Shown here one piece after another: positions 1-11,072 of a stretch of 64,000 bases of DNA (positions are counted from its first letter, which is position 1; each line of letters opens with the position of its first letter). A program made the position numbers and the translations under genes. Below the pieces are notes generated by a model that had not been told where the DNA came from, did no database searches, and saw nothing but the letters and a program-made list of their open reading frames with translations. Source of the stretch: Galaxea fascicularis (Eukaryota > Cnidaria > Anthozoa > Scleractinia > Euphylliidae); the NCBI GenBank assembly GCA_948470475.1, contig OX419340.1, forward strand, positions 12,664,502-12,728,501, in the 5' to 3' direction.

Positions 1-1261
1 CTCTGGTCGCTCGACAACCCAGGCTCTTATCTTCTTTATGCACACTATTTTAGAAACACTGGATACTTCTGGCAGATACATTAGAATTTTCTTCTCAGAC
101 TTCAGTAAAGGCTTCGACCTTGTGGACCACAATGTACTGTTAAGTGAACTAAATAATTTAGATGTTGACCCCCACCTTGTTAGGTGGATTGCTTCTTTCT
201 TAACGAATAGGAGTCAGCGGGTTAGGATTGGGAATTCCTTATCTCCCCCTGTTGGGCTCAATGGTGGGACACCTCAGGGTACCAAACTCGCCCCCCTGCT
301 CTTCTGCATTCTCGTAAATGGGATGGCAGCTAAGTGTAAGAGCAGAGTCAAGTATGTAGACGATGCTACTGCCATGGAAATCGTCCCTAGGTGTTCGCCA
401 TCTTACCTACCATTTACAGTATCTGATATCTATACATATGCTTCATTAAGAGGCATGAAACTTAATTCTAAGAAATGCAAAGAAATGATCATTAACTTTA
501 TGCAGTATAGCCCATTCCCCCCTGGCCCCCTTACCGTTGCGAGTTCTATCATTGAAAGGGTTGTAACCTATAAGCTGTTAGGTGTCTATATCTCTGAAGA
601 TCTTTCATGGAATGTACACATAGAGTATATAGTCAAAAAGGCCAATAAGCGTTTGTACGCACTGCGCGCGCTTAAGAAGAGTGGCCTCACTATCAAGCAG
701 CTAGTGCAAGTGTACTGTAGTATTGTACGATCTGTACTAGAATATGCTTGCCCTGTGTGGGCAGCTCTGCCTAAGTACTTAGATGACGCTATAGAATCTG
801 TACAAAAAAGGGCCCTGCGCATCATTCTGCCGAACTGTCACTATGACGAAGCCCTAATTCAATCTGACATCACTGCCCTTTCCCAAAGAAGGGAAGAAGC
901 TTGCATAAATTTTATCAAGCGTGATTGCCGTTCGTCTCCTGTCCTTAAGCCATTAATTCCTCGCGTGTCAATTGACAGGCCGTACTGCCTCCGATCAGGC
1001 GAACGTGTTCCGGTGCGCTTTGTCCCCAAGACAAAGCGTTTCGCAGATTTCTGCACCATTAAGTATCAAGACCAGTTGTAATCCTTTTCTCTGTTATGTT
1101 TTCTCTGTTATTTGTGCTTTAATCATAGTTATATCATTATTTATCTGACTGTCTTTATACCGTAGTGTCTTGTGCTATTGTCACTGACCATCCTTGTAAT
1201 TCAGCCTTTTAGGCTGCGAGAGGGATATCAATAAACTATTATTATAACTATTATTATTATT
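1..1261 (+). mobile_element. L2/CR1-like LINE, 5'-truncated by window edge
   Basis: The reading frame is open from the first bases to a stop ending at 1081. It encodes the central and C-terminal part of a non-LTR reverse transcriptase. Visible motifs are the F-DFSKGFD palm motif, the GTPQGTKLAPLLF motif and the catalytic YVDD, followed by a thumb region rich in Arg, Lys and Cys. After the stop there are about 180 bp of 3' UTR with an AATAAA at 1230-1235. The element ends in an ATT/TTA trinucleotide tail. It has no frameshift within the window, so it may be young. The 3' end directly abuts methyltransferase exon sequence. The clade (L2 or CR1 rather than RTE or Jockey) is inferred from the PQGTKL-type motif and the trinucleotide tail, and is not certain. 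Confidence 0.85.
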
Positions 1262-3129
1262 AACAAAGAACCAACAAAACTCTTGGAGATCGCGGCGGGA
1301 ACGGGAAAATTTACGCGAGCGATGGTCGAAGTGCTGACTGCAAAGAAAGCGAAAGTGGAAATAATTGCCAGTGATGTTCAGAGGGAAATGTGTGATATGT
1401 TTCGACACTTTGTTCCTGGAATCGAAATGCTTCAATTTCCTGCTGAAAATATGGGTAAGGTAGAGTGCCACATACTGAAATTAGGACATTGAACGTGCCA
1501 ATTTCACCGACATTAAAAAATGGAACGACCCATTCCATCGGCACCCCTACCCTCCCTATAGAGGACACGATTCCGGTAGGCCTTTCTGTTGCCATCTCAG
1601 ATCCCAACACCTCCATAAAGGCTTAACAATTTAGGTCAAGACTCCCTTTTTAATAGCAAATACAGTGAATCTGACAACCTCATGACCATGTAAGCTTAAG
1701 TGGCTGTTCCCAACATTCCCTAATAACCCAAATTCTAGATTCCAGCAGTTTAGTTTCAGACGTAATAAATTATGCCCTGCACAGCAGGAGAAAGGGGGAA
1801 GGAGTGGGGGGTGCTCCAATATCAGGGGCATCATTGGGTAGATGCTGGGGATTTACCTCAAACTCACATACACCAATGCCTTTGTTTTTGAATATTGCTG
1901 ACTGTTCTCCTTTGGTTTCTAATACTCCTCACAGCAGCCAACTTTGTCTAAAGCTGACATGTGAATACAGATGTTATGAAATATTGTCTTAGTAACACCA
2001 TGCTGTTATTATCTGCAACACAATAATGTGCAAATAGACAAACAAACCAAACAACTTGATAGAGTGCCCCCTGCCCTAAAATGGCAACAGCAAAAACATG
2101 GGAGTAGCATATATTCATCCTGTATGAACAATGTGTTGTACAGGGGTTTCAATAATTATTTTTGAGATAGCTGTCCGAGTTAACCATAGAAGGTGATAAC
2201 CTGATGAAAGTTTTAAATCATTAAAGTGAAAAGGCAGTGGTGACAGGTAAATTCTAGCAATGTAGGCTGCAGTTTTTGCCTGTTGCTGGCTTCTAATGAA
2301 ACCCCTGGTTGTAAACTGCTTATTTTGGTGGGTAATTAATCTACATGAAAGGAGCTGACAGCATACCACCAACTAAAGATTTGGCTAGACACATAATACA
2401 CCATTTTTACACTGTGAGTGGGATAAATGTTGAACAGAGTTCCTTGTCCTAACACCAGCTGAACACCTTGCAAGCATGCTCACCTGCTACTCATATTTCA
2501 CTGGAAACAAGAAATTTCTCCACCTTGTAACCTTTTAAGGCATTTGCTTGGAAATGTCACAGCACAGGTGGCTAGTGTGAATAATCTAGTAAGCAATGTG
2601 CCATTAGGTACTGAATCCAATGTTTGGTCTTGTTTTTCCAGCCCTTCCAGATGAGAGTGTTTCAGTAATCATTTGTGCTCAATCATTTCATTGGTTTTCC
2701 AGTGAAAAGTCAGTGGCAGAAATCTGTCGTGTTCTTACACCAGGAGGGAAATTTGGAATGATCTGGAATCACAGGGACTGGTCAGTGCCTTGGGTGAGAG
2801 CTATGCAAGATATTGTTGATCCATTTGTCAGACAGAAAGACATGCCTGCTGATCCCAGGCAACTTAAGTGGATGGAAAGTTTAGACATGTCTGGCAAATT
2901 TACTCAGGTAGAAAGAACCACTGAGTTTAGAACCTGTTTAGAAGGTGGCATAGATAACATTTTATCTAGTATCATGTGTATAAGTGCAATTAGCCAGAGC
3001 AGTGAGGATAAGAGAGAAATGGTCAAAGCTAAGATCAGAGATATCCTTACAAATCACCCTGATTTACAAGGGACAGAAGTGTATAAGTTGCCATATATTA
3101 CTGATATTTGTTGGTGTACAAAGAAATAA
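1262..3129 (+). pseudogene. class I SAM-dependent methyltransferase, copy 1, 5' end replaced by LINE
   Basis: This is a second copy of the methyltransferase at 11073-12831. Exon 1 survives only from the codons just before the AAGTGKFT SAM-binding loop (1262-1454). Exon 2 runs 2642-3129 and ends in TAA, and the 1,187-bp intron has GT-AG ends. The first 44 or so codons, including the start, are missing and the LINE tail sits at the break. The remaining frame is open. Codon differences from copy 2 are mostly amino-acid changing (12 changing, 3 silent over both exons), as expected for relaxed constraint. An AATAAA lies at 3178-3183. If the lost 5' part lies upstream of the LINE outside the window, a longer transcript is possible but unlikely to be functional. 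Confidence 0.75.
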
Positions 3130-5231
3130 GCAACTGAGAAACTGTTAGGTCATGCAGTTTTATAATGATTAGTTATCAATAAATGCAGTGGAAGTGATTG
3201 AGACTTAATTGCTTTTTGATAAAAATTTTTTGAAAGCTAACATTTCTCAAGTGACAACACCAAGAAACAATAATTCTTTGTTAGCAGTGCATATGCCTTC
3301 AAAACCAGCCATTGTTTTTAATTGTTCACACTCTCCACCTTGGGTTGTTAATAGATCTGTGATAATTTTTGGTTTTCATCAGTGTTTAAAAAGGTTTTTG
3401 CATATGGGGAAAGTTAAGGTGCTGAATGGTACATATGGTAAACAACTCATGCCATATCTGAGCTCAGAGATGACTAAAAAAGATTAAAAGCATATGCATG
3501 TCATGCATGCTCAAGTGTCAATCATGTTGTCTCAAAAGTTTTGAAGTTTCATAAGTTCAGTCGTTTATATTTCCACTTCCACTCAGTAGATTGTTTTCAA
3601 TTTTTCAGTAACAACTAAGATCAATTGGCTGCGTATATAGTCTGACTTTCAGTGGGAAAAAATTAAGAAAGCAATAGTCAAAAAGTAAATTTTTTCTTAA
3701 TATATAATAATAAAAATATAGGAGTTTGAGAAGGAGTTTGAGAAGATTTCACTGGCCTGTTTGTTAAATAATGCAATAGATTTTGAGATTAGGAGTTCAA
3801 TTGAATGCTTGATATGGTTGCTATGGAAATAAATATGATGTAATGAATCTATTATGTTTCTTTTGTTCCTCTGGTAAATTTCATACTGGTACCACAAATC
3901 AAAGACCATTTGGAAAACAATTTGTAGAACTTGTCTCAGGAAAATGAAAATCGTGTTCTAGACGTTTTTCTGCTCGGGAGCACTTTCTTACCGTGCCTTT
4001 TCTCAGGATCTTAGCTCATTTGTAAGTTTGGTTTTCTTGCCGATATTGCGGGTCATACATTCTCTTCTAACTTTTCTGACGGAGTACGTTGATAGATTCT
4101 GAAGGGTTGTCTTGGTTTTCGTCAGTTCTGAGTAACGAGGGAGCTGACAACTGTAACAAGGCCTGTTTCGGGAGAAAACAAAATTCTTCCGGGAATCTGG
4201 GAATTTTGACGGGAATCGAGAGACTCCGGAATTTTCCAGCTGGGAAATATGACATAGTTCTGGGGCATTGCAGAAAAAAAGCTAAGTTTGACATTTTTGC
4301 CAGAACTTCACCAATAAAATCGGAAGAATCTTCTAAATTCCCGGGAGGACTTAAAATTACAGTGTTGCCCAAACAACGTTTGTTAGAGTTTCCCCCCCCC
4401 CCCCTCCCGTCCCCGTATGTTGATATATTTGATATATGTAGATGGTTATGAAGCCGACAAATTTCTGTTTCATGTTTTTGTTTGCTTTTTTGGCCTTGAC
4501 CCTGCACAAAAACACACTTTTTTCGGCAGGATAACCAATCAAAAGTTTCGACTTATTCGCGACTAACTTGCCAAACAAAAACAAAAGATTGAGCAGGGTC
4601 ACAGTCGGTTCAACGTCTGTTGCGACTGCACTGTTCTTGCTTTTGATATTTCCAGGGTTTCATAACCAGTCCCTAGATTAACTATGTACGGTTTGAGCGT
4701 GAATGGTAAAGTTAGTCTAAACTCGTACGTTCATAAGCGCGATGAACGATTCAAAAATCATTCATTGTCAGGAAGCAGGAGACATATCCAGCCGAAGCTT
4801 TTCGCCGACCGTTGGCGTTTATTGAAAGGGTTGAACATGATCATGAACGAACGCCGCTTGTTAACGTACGCAAGGTAATCCTTCGTTGTTGTTGTTTTTT
4901 TTTTGTCACGGTTTGGCGCTCATGGTAAACTATAAACGTGTGAACGCTGTAAAGAAACACAACAGAGTAGCGAAGAACAGGACCCAAAGAATCATCAAAG
5001 CCAACTCTCTCAACAATCACTGGAACACCAACAAATTGGCCCTCCAACACATGGTTTCCCTTTACCCTCTCCCATACCATGTCGATGAACAACGAAGACT
5101 TGATGATACGTATAACGTCTGCAAGTGGCGATGCTGAAGGCTAAATGGGTAGTGGGGATGATTTTTGGCTAATGTGGGAAAGGTTGAATGTTGTCCGGGC
5201 AATACTGTGAGCTAGTGGCATCAATACTCGA
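3130..5231. repeat. 3' flank of copy 1, duplicated at 12832-15106
   Basis: Non-coding flank of methyltransferase copy 1, closely similar to the flank of copy 2 apart from indels. It contains a poly-C run near 4391. Overlapping open frames near 4067-4507 on both strands and 4841-5137 on both strands are also present in copy 2. Differences between copies in those frames change amino acids or create stops, so no coding gene is supported. Homology ends at about 5231, where the sequences diverge abruptly. Confidence 0.7.
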
Positions 5232-6147
5232 TTCGCTACGCATCTTGGTCTCGCTTGACCATGTGCTCGAACTGTTTTGAAAGTAACTGGTCGATTCCAA
5301 GACATTTATCGTTCTAGTTTTGATATTTTCATTTCTTTACGGACATGGCATAAAAATCTGTAAGTGGTTTTCGGTTCTCTAGTTTTTCTTGTCGATGTAT
5401 TCTTTATGTAGTCGTTTGTAACTAGTTTTCTTTGTTTTTTTTCCCAGTTGAGCCACTCAACCGATAGCTCTCTCAACCGATAGCTCGCTCAATCACCCGT
5501 TAACCGCACGATCCCAACGATTAGCTTCGATTCTCGTCGCTTCACACGATTGACGTTAACCTTTTATTTACGATTTACGATACGATATCATCCTGTTTTG
5601 AGTGTGTTCGAAGTTAAGCCTGTGATCTGTTGTCTTAAGTAAATAAATCCTACAATACCAAGCTGAAAACAGGCAAGCAAGTATATTTCCAAGACCTCTT
5701 TCACTTGATAAAAGTTAAAACTCAAAAAAACTGTTTACTTTGTAATTTTATGTTCTTATGACCGTCAAGTGCCCACCAAGAATCCAGTTCATTTAAGACA
5801 TATAGAAAGAATTCACTCTTTTGCGGTTAGCGGTTTCAGTGTAGCGCCACATCGCATGGCAATTTTGTATACATCTTCCTCGCCACTTTAGAAACTAAAC
5901 AGCAAAGCAAAATTAACAGTTTGTACAGGAACTAAAACTTGGAATAAATAGTATCAGATGGGCAAAATTCATCAATAGGGTACAACTAATGTTACCTGGT
6001 GTTGTTTTCTGTCGTCAGTCTACGACGTTTCAGCTCGATTTGAGCGTGCACAACATTATCTCTTGGTCGCATTTATGTTTCGCAGATTAATTGCCAGAAG
6101 AGAAACACCAAAAACTAATAAATAAAGAATTGCATCGTCCAAGGAGG
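5232..6147. other. intergenic, no gene seen
   Basis: No convincing coding exon, RNA gene or named repeat. The one visible structure is a short tandem repeat near 5453-5500 built on a unit containing CTCAACCGATAGCT. The stretch ends at the left boundary of the LTR retrotransposon. Confidence 0.5.
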
Positions 6148-6152
6148 ACTTC

Positions 6153-6448
6153 TGTAGTGTAGTACAGCCACAAAGGCACGCCACTAGGGCTCAAAACATA
6201 CACTTTAACCCATACAAACGTCTCTAATTTTGTGACAGCGTCCCCCAAAACCACGGTTTTGGGGAACGCAGCCGCGGCCTCAAAATATGGATTTTGAACC
6301 ATGTTTCAAGGTCCATAAGAATCAAACTTGGTCAAACAACCAATCTCAATGTTATCTTTCAAGTGATGGTGTCAATTTATCGATTACTTCAAAAATTTGA
6401 AACTCGCCCCAGTTCTCTTTTGAATTTCGGAACGGCCAATACACTACA
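6153..6448 (-). repeat. 3' LTR of gypsy element, enlarged
   Basis: Begins TGTAGTGTA and ends TACACTACA, like the other LTR. Only about 56 bp at the left end and the last bases align well with the 147-bp right LTR. The middle holds about 150 extra bases, including a palindrome at 6241-6264 in which CCCCAAAACC pairs with GGTTTTGGGG. The extra block is probably a nested insertion or highly diverged LTR sequence. Confidence 0.65.
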
Positions 6449-6639
6449 CCCCTCTCTTTGTTCGCTTAAATGCTTACTTGCTAATAACACAGAACTTAAA
6501 CAAGCGGACAATTCTGTAAAACAAGCCTTTGAAGGTAAGTTCAAACAAGAATGCTCAAAATGTCACTCTAGTAACACAACAATAAATGTGACAGATTTGG
6601 CTGAGTTCAATGTAGAACATAATCATTCAGCGATTTCGG

Positions 6640-9600
6640 ACGGCTAATGATCCTGCTTGATCTCCTCAAAGGCTGCTCAGCTGCAGATACTGCAGGAGGT
6701 ACAATCTCTGGTGGTGCTTCTGCCATTGGTACAGGATTCTCTTCCACAGGCGGTAACGCAGTTGTCTTAGTTTCAGTTGGAGAATCAGCATCTTGTATTG
6801 AAGTTCCCTGGTTTTCTTCGACTGCCCTATGAAATGGCTTGATGTGCTGAAGGTTCCGCTTGTACTGAACTCCCTATGGCAAGCACAATACTACTTGGTC
6901 CCCGTAACGAGACGTCACTTCATAGGGTTCCTTCTCATACGAAGGTGACAGGTTATTTTCTTTCTTCTTCTCTAACAGAACAGTGTCTCCTTCCTTTATC
7001 TCACGGTCTCTCGCGTGAAATCTCCTGTCAACATAGTCTTTGTTAGACTGCTTTCTTTGGGTGTCTTGATCACGCACTCCTTAATCACTTACTTCCACTT
7101 CCTCATCTTCCATATCAACGAGCTCAGGCATTTTAGTGGTAATCTTCCTTCTAAACAGCAACTCTGCAGGACCCTTTCCTGTAGTCAAATGCGGCGTTGA
7201 TCGGTACGCCAAAAGGAACTTGTTTAACTCTTCTCTCCAATCCTTTCCTTCGGCGTGAGCTGCTCTAACTGATTTCAACAGCGATCTGTTTTGCCTTTTT
7301 ACTTCTCCGTTGGCACGTGGCCAAAGAGGTGTCGTGTACCGGTGTTCGATCCCCATTTCTTTCAGATACTCTTCCATTTCCTGAGACACTAGGTTTGCAC
7401 CATTATCAGTATGCAGACCTGTAGGTATTGCATGCCTCGCGAACTGGGCATCCAGGCAATGAATAATGGTTTTGCTGGAGGTTGCTCGGATGATATCGAC
7501 TTCCATCCACCGGCTGTAATAATCAATGAGCACTAACAGGTGTTCTCCAGATGGCAATGGCCCCATCAGATCCACAGCTACTTCTTACCATGGTTGTTTG
7601 GGTAGCATCGTTGGTTTCACTGGTGGAGCTGGAACATTCTTAGTTACCAGCTGACATCCATAACACTCTGAGCAGTTCTCTCCGCATCACGATCCATTCC
7701 AGGCCACCAGACTTTCGTTCGAAGTCTCTCCTTTGTCTTTACAACTCCTTGGTGCCCCTCATGAGCCAGACTGACAACTCTCTTGCGAAGAGCTTGGGGT
7801 ACAGTTATTCTTGTTCCCCGTAGAATTACATGACCGATGAAGGTCAACTCGTTGCGCCGGAACAGGCACGTACGGCTTCTCAAAGGAGCACTGTCCCACT
7901 TTCCTTCAATGAGGCAATTTCTGACTGCTTGCAACTCTGGATACTGCGCTGAGATCCGCTCAACCTCTTTGATTCTCAGTGCAGTAGGGACAGCATGCAG
8001 AGCTACCATTCGTACATATCCATCATCTTGCAAGGACTGATCTGAAGCAGGTATCTTCGTCAGTCGTAAAAGGGCGTCCGCTATATTCTTCCTTGAAGGG
8101 ACGTAACAGACTAGATAGTTATAGGGTTGAAGACGCAGAACCCAGCGTTCAATCCTGGCAGAAGGTTTCGAATTGCGTGAATAGATGACTTTGAGTGCTT
8201 CATGATCTGTTACAAAATCAAACTGTGGGAGCCCATACAGGTAGAGGTGGAAGCGTTCACACGCCCAGACCAAAGCTAGTGCCTCCTTCCCTGTTTGGCT
8301 GTAACGGCGCTCCACTTGACTTAAACTACGGCCGGCGTAACAGACAGCATGACTCTCTCCATTTCTCTCTTGCACCAGAACCGCTTCAAGCCCCACTGAA
8401 CTGGCGTCGGCAACGACACGGGTAGACGCATGCTTATCAAAGTAAGCTAAAACTGGTGCACTTGCCACTTGACTTTTCAATTTCTGGAATGATTCCTCTT
8501 GCTCCTTACCGCACACGAACGGTTCTCCTTGCCTTGTAAGTTTCCTAAGAGGATCGGCAGTGGTGGCAAAATCAGGAATAAACCTGGCACTGAATCCCAC
8601 AAGCCCCAAGAAGCTACGAACTTCTGAAGGTGTCTGTAGTTTACTTGCTTCTACAATGGCTCTGACTTTTTCCTCAGTCGGCCCAATTCCATGCTTGCTA
8701 AGCAAAAGATCCATGAACACCACTTTGTTCATCCGGAATGTACACTTGTCCGCGTTCACAGTCAGCTACTTCTCACTAAGTCGCTCTAACACTTTATGTA
8801 GTTTCTTGTCATGTTCGTCGGAGTCTCGACCATGAACGATAAGATCATCTGCTATGTTGGCCACACCTTGTAAGCCTGCCATTGACTGGGTGATGATATG
8901 CTGGTACTTTTCTGGGGCATCGTTAACACCAACGCTTAGACGTTTGTACCGAAATATTCCGTCATGGGTGGCAAAGGCAGTGATATCCTTGACTCAGCAT
9001 CCAACTCGATTTGGTGAAAACCCCATCTCAAATCCAATTTTGAGAAGACGGCACTTCCGTTAAAACTCTCGAGTACTTCATCTATGGTTGGTATGGGCAA
9101 CCTCTGACGGATAATGGCTTCGTTAGCCCTTCGCATATCAACACATAACCTGATATCGCCTGATGCTTTTGGAACAATAACCACGGGACTAACCCAAGTT
9201 GTAGGCCCATCAACCTTTTCAACGATGTCCTTTTCAAGGAGTTCATTGACCTTGGCAGTTACCTTGTCTTTTAGTGAAAAGGGCACTCGTGGCATCTTTT
9301 GAACCACTGGGGTAGCACTAGGATCAATATGTAGCTTCAACTGATAATCCTTTAGTTTCCCAATTCCCTGAAAAACACTGGGGTATTTTGCCTTGAGTTC
9401 TCCAACAAAAGTGTCATCAACAGTGTTACAGTGTCCTGCATTGAAAGTTTCCGCTGGACCCACACGAAGGATTCCAAGATCTGTGGCGGTTGCATATCCT
9501 AAAAAACAACGCCCTGTCTTGACCACAATAAAATCTGCCACAATCTTTGTTTTGGCAACAGAAACTTCCGACTGAAACTGAGCTTCAACTTCAAGCTCTC

Positions 9601-9946
9601 TACCCCCATAAGCATACAACTTCTTTGTGCATTGTTGTAACTCAACATTTAGCCCCTGATGTTTTAGTTCCCATAAAGTACTCATGCTAATTAAGTTGCT
9701 TGCAGAACCTGAATCAACCAACATGTCTATGCTGACTCCACCAATGCTCACAGAGATCACTGGTTCAGCTGACGTCGACAAAGCATATGTCTGTTCTTCT
9801 ATAGTAAAAGCAAAAGTATCATCCTCACCCGAGTTCTCAAAAGGAGCCTCCACAAAATTGGCCTGTCGTCCTTGAGCATGACGTCGCTGTCCGCGTCCCC
9901 GTTGTTGGATGGTGCTTTGTTTTCCCGGCTTCTTCCCCCTTTGCAA
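6640..9946 (-). pseudogene. pol: gypsy pol: protease, RT, RNase H, integrase (frame-broken)
   Basis: Read on the minus strand. The protease has a DSGSASNLIS active-site motif. The RT has SPVVIVPK and VFSKLDL motifs and a catalytic box with IADD in place of the usual Y-DD. RNase H has a VADASS motif and the segment ending VTDHEALK. Integrase has an HEGHQG zinc-finger part and a DDE core with LIDYYSRW, HTDNGAN and ANGEVKR. A basic and acidic C-terminal tail continues to about 6640. Breaks are a frameshift near 8985, an in-frame stop near 8767, a frameshift near 7650, a stop near 7587 and another at 7081. The copy cannot make an intact polyprotein. Confidence 0.88.
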
Positions 9947-10660
9947 CAGCTAGACCATATTTATGGCAATTACCACACTTTCGACCTCGAGCTGGACAAT
10001 TTCCGTCTTGAGCAAAGTGACCCTCTTTACCACAGTTGAAACATGTTTTACGCTGTTTTCCTCTAAATCCACGCCCTGAAGTTTCTTCAACCACATTAGT
10101 GCTTGCTCCTGGCTCTAGAACTGGAGTAACCATTTGGTTTGCTTGCTCACGCGAAGCTTCCCACTTGCGAACTTTATCCAGTGTAGCTCCCACAGTAATA
10201 TTATTGACTTCCAGCAGCTTTTTCTTCAACTCGACATCTGGCAGCTTCTCGATCTGTTGGGATCGCAGATTTTCGTTCAAAGTTTCGCCAAAATGGCAAT
10301 GACGGGCTTGCAATGAATCTGTCAGCGGTCTCCCCCTGTGCAGGCGCAAGCTGACGGAAAACATGTCGCTCAAAAGGCACGTTGTCCTCGGCTCGTAAAC
10401 ATACTTGATAGACATCATCCACCGCTTCATTGACCGGCCCGGGATCTGGAAGATCTTCGTAAATATCTTGGACTACCATACCTGCCAAATGAAGTAATTG
10501 AGCCTTTTTTCGACCAGGATTCGTGATTCCCTTGCCATCGATGCAATACTGGTACAATCGTTTCCCCTGTCGCCAACGTTCAGCGACCTGTGATGAGGAG
10601 CCTGTCAAGTCAACGGCGGCAACGCTCTTTCCACAGAATTCGCCATCCTGGTCGCCAACT
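9837..10660 (-). pseudogene. gag: gypsy gag with CCHC zinc knuckle (frameshifted)
   Basis: The N-terminal capsid-like part (about 10660-10330) is in one frame and continues in another frame from about 10310, so at least one frameshift breaks it. The second frame carries the motif CFNCGKEGHFAQDGNC at about 10043-9996, followed by a second Cys pair (CGNC). These are nucleocapsid zinc-knuckle features that bind element RNA. It lies directly after the putative primer-binding site and before the protease frame. Confidence 0.8.
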
Positions 10661-10807
10661 TGTAGTGTAGTACAGCCACAAAGGCACCCCACTAAGGCTC
10701 AAAACATACACTTTAATCCGGTTCCACTCAGTCCACTTTCCCGCTCTCTCGCCTCTAAAGTTCCCCCGGATCTATATTGAACGACACCGCTGTCCTAATA
10801 CACTACA
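10661..10807 (-). repeat. 5' LTR of gypsy element (147 bp)
   Basis: A short LTR with matching ends TGTAGTGTA and TACACTACA. On the minus strand the next bases (complement of 10641-10660) read AGTTGGCGACCAGGATGG, a plausible tRNA primer-binding site starting within two bases of the LTR. The target-site pentamer ACGTC follows at 10808. Confidence 0.75.
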
Positions 10808-11072
10808 ACGTCTTATTCTTTGTTGCAACTCGTTTCCTGTTAAATTAAAGATTTCCCTCAAGGGAACACTGTGGTACAGGGGGTGGGTATTTACCATTCA
10901 CTTTTCCCCGGGAACAGGAGCGGGGATCGTGAATGCCCCCGTCACGTCCGAAGCGAGGGGGTACACGGCAATCACAGTTACCTGGTTGATATAACAACCT
11001 TCTCCGCAAGTCCAGTTCCAGATTTTCCAACAACCTAAGTTCACCCAGATCCCCCGCAACACTCCGTTCGAT
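10808..11072 (+). promoter_or_regulatory. presumed promoter and 5' UTR of methyltransferase copy 2
   Basis: Lies between the LTR retrotransposon and the ATG at 11073. No TATA box or initiator could be fixed. It is assigned only from position upstream of an intact start. The LTR sits only 265 bp from the ATG and could influence transcription. Confidence 0.35.

Larger units (their letters stand above)
6153..10807 (-). mobile_element. Ty3/gypsy LTR retrotransposon, decayed
   Basis: The element is bounded by terminal repeats starting TGTAGTGTA and ending TACACTACA. Flanking pentamers are ACTTC (6148-6152) and ACGTC (10808-10812), a 4/5-matching target duplication. On the minus strand the order is 5' LTR (10661-10807), a putative primer-binding site immediately inside it, gag with a CCHC knuckle, protease, reverse transcriptase, RNase H, integrase, a purine-rich tract (complement of 6449-6460) and the 3' LTR (6153-6448). 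The order RT-RNase H-integrase fits Ty3/gypsy rather than Copia. Several frameshifts and stops show it is inactive. Confidence 0.9.

Noticed and set aside
586..1059. Minus-strand frames across the LINE
   Set aside because: They are shadows of the RT frame on the plus strand, which carries all the conserved motifs.
4067..5137. Open frames of 80-146 codons on both strands, repeated near 13987-15005
   Set aside because: They match only each other. Differences between the two copies change residues or create stops, and no domain is recognised.
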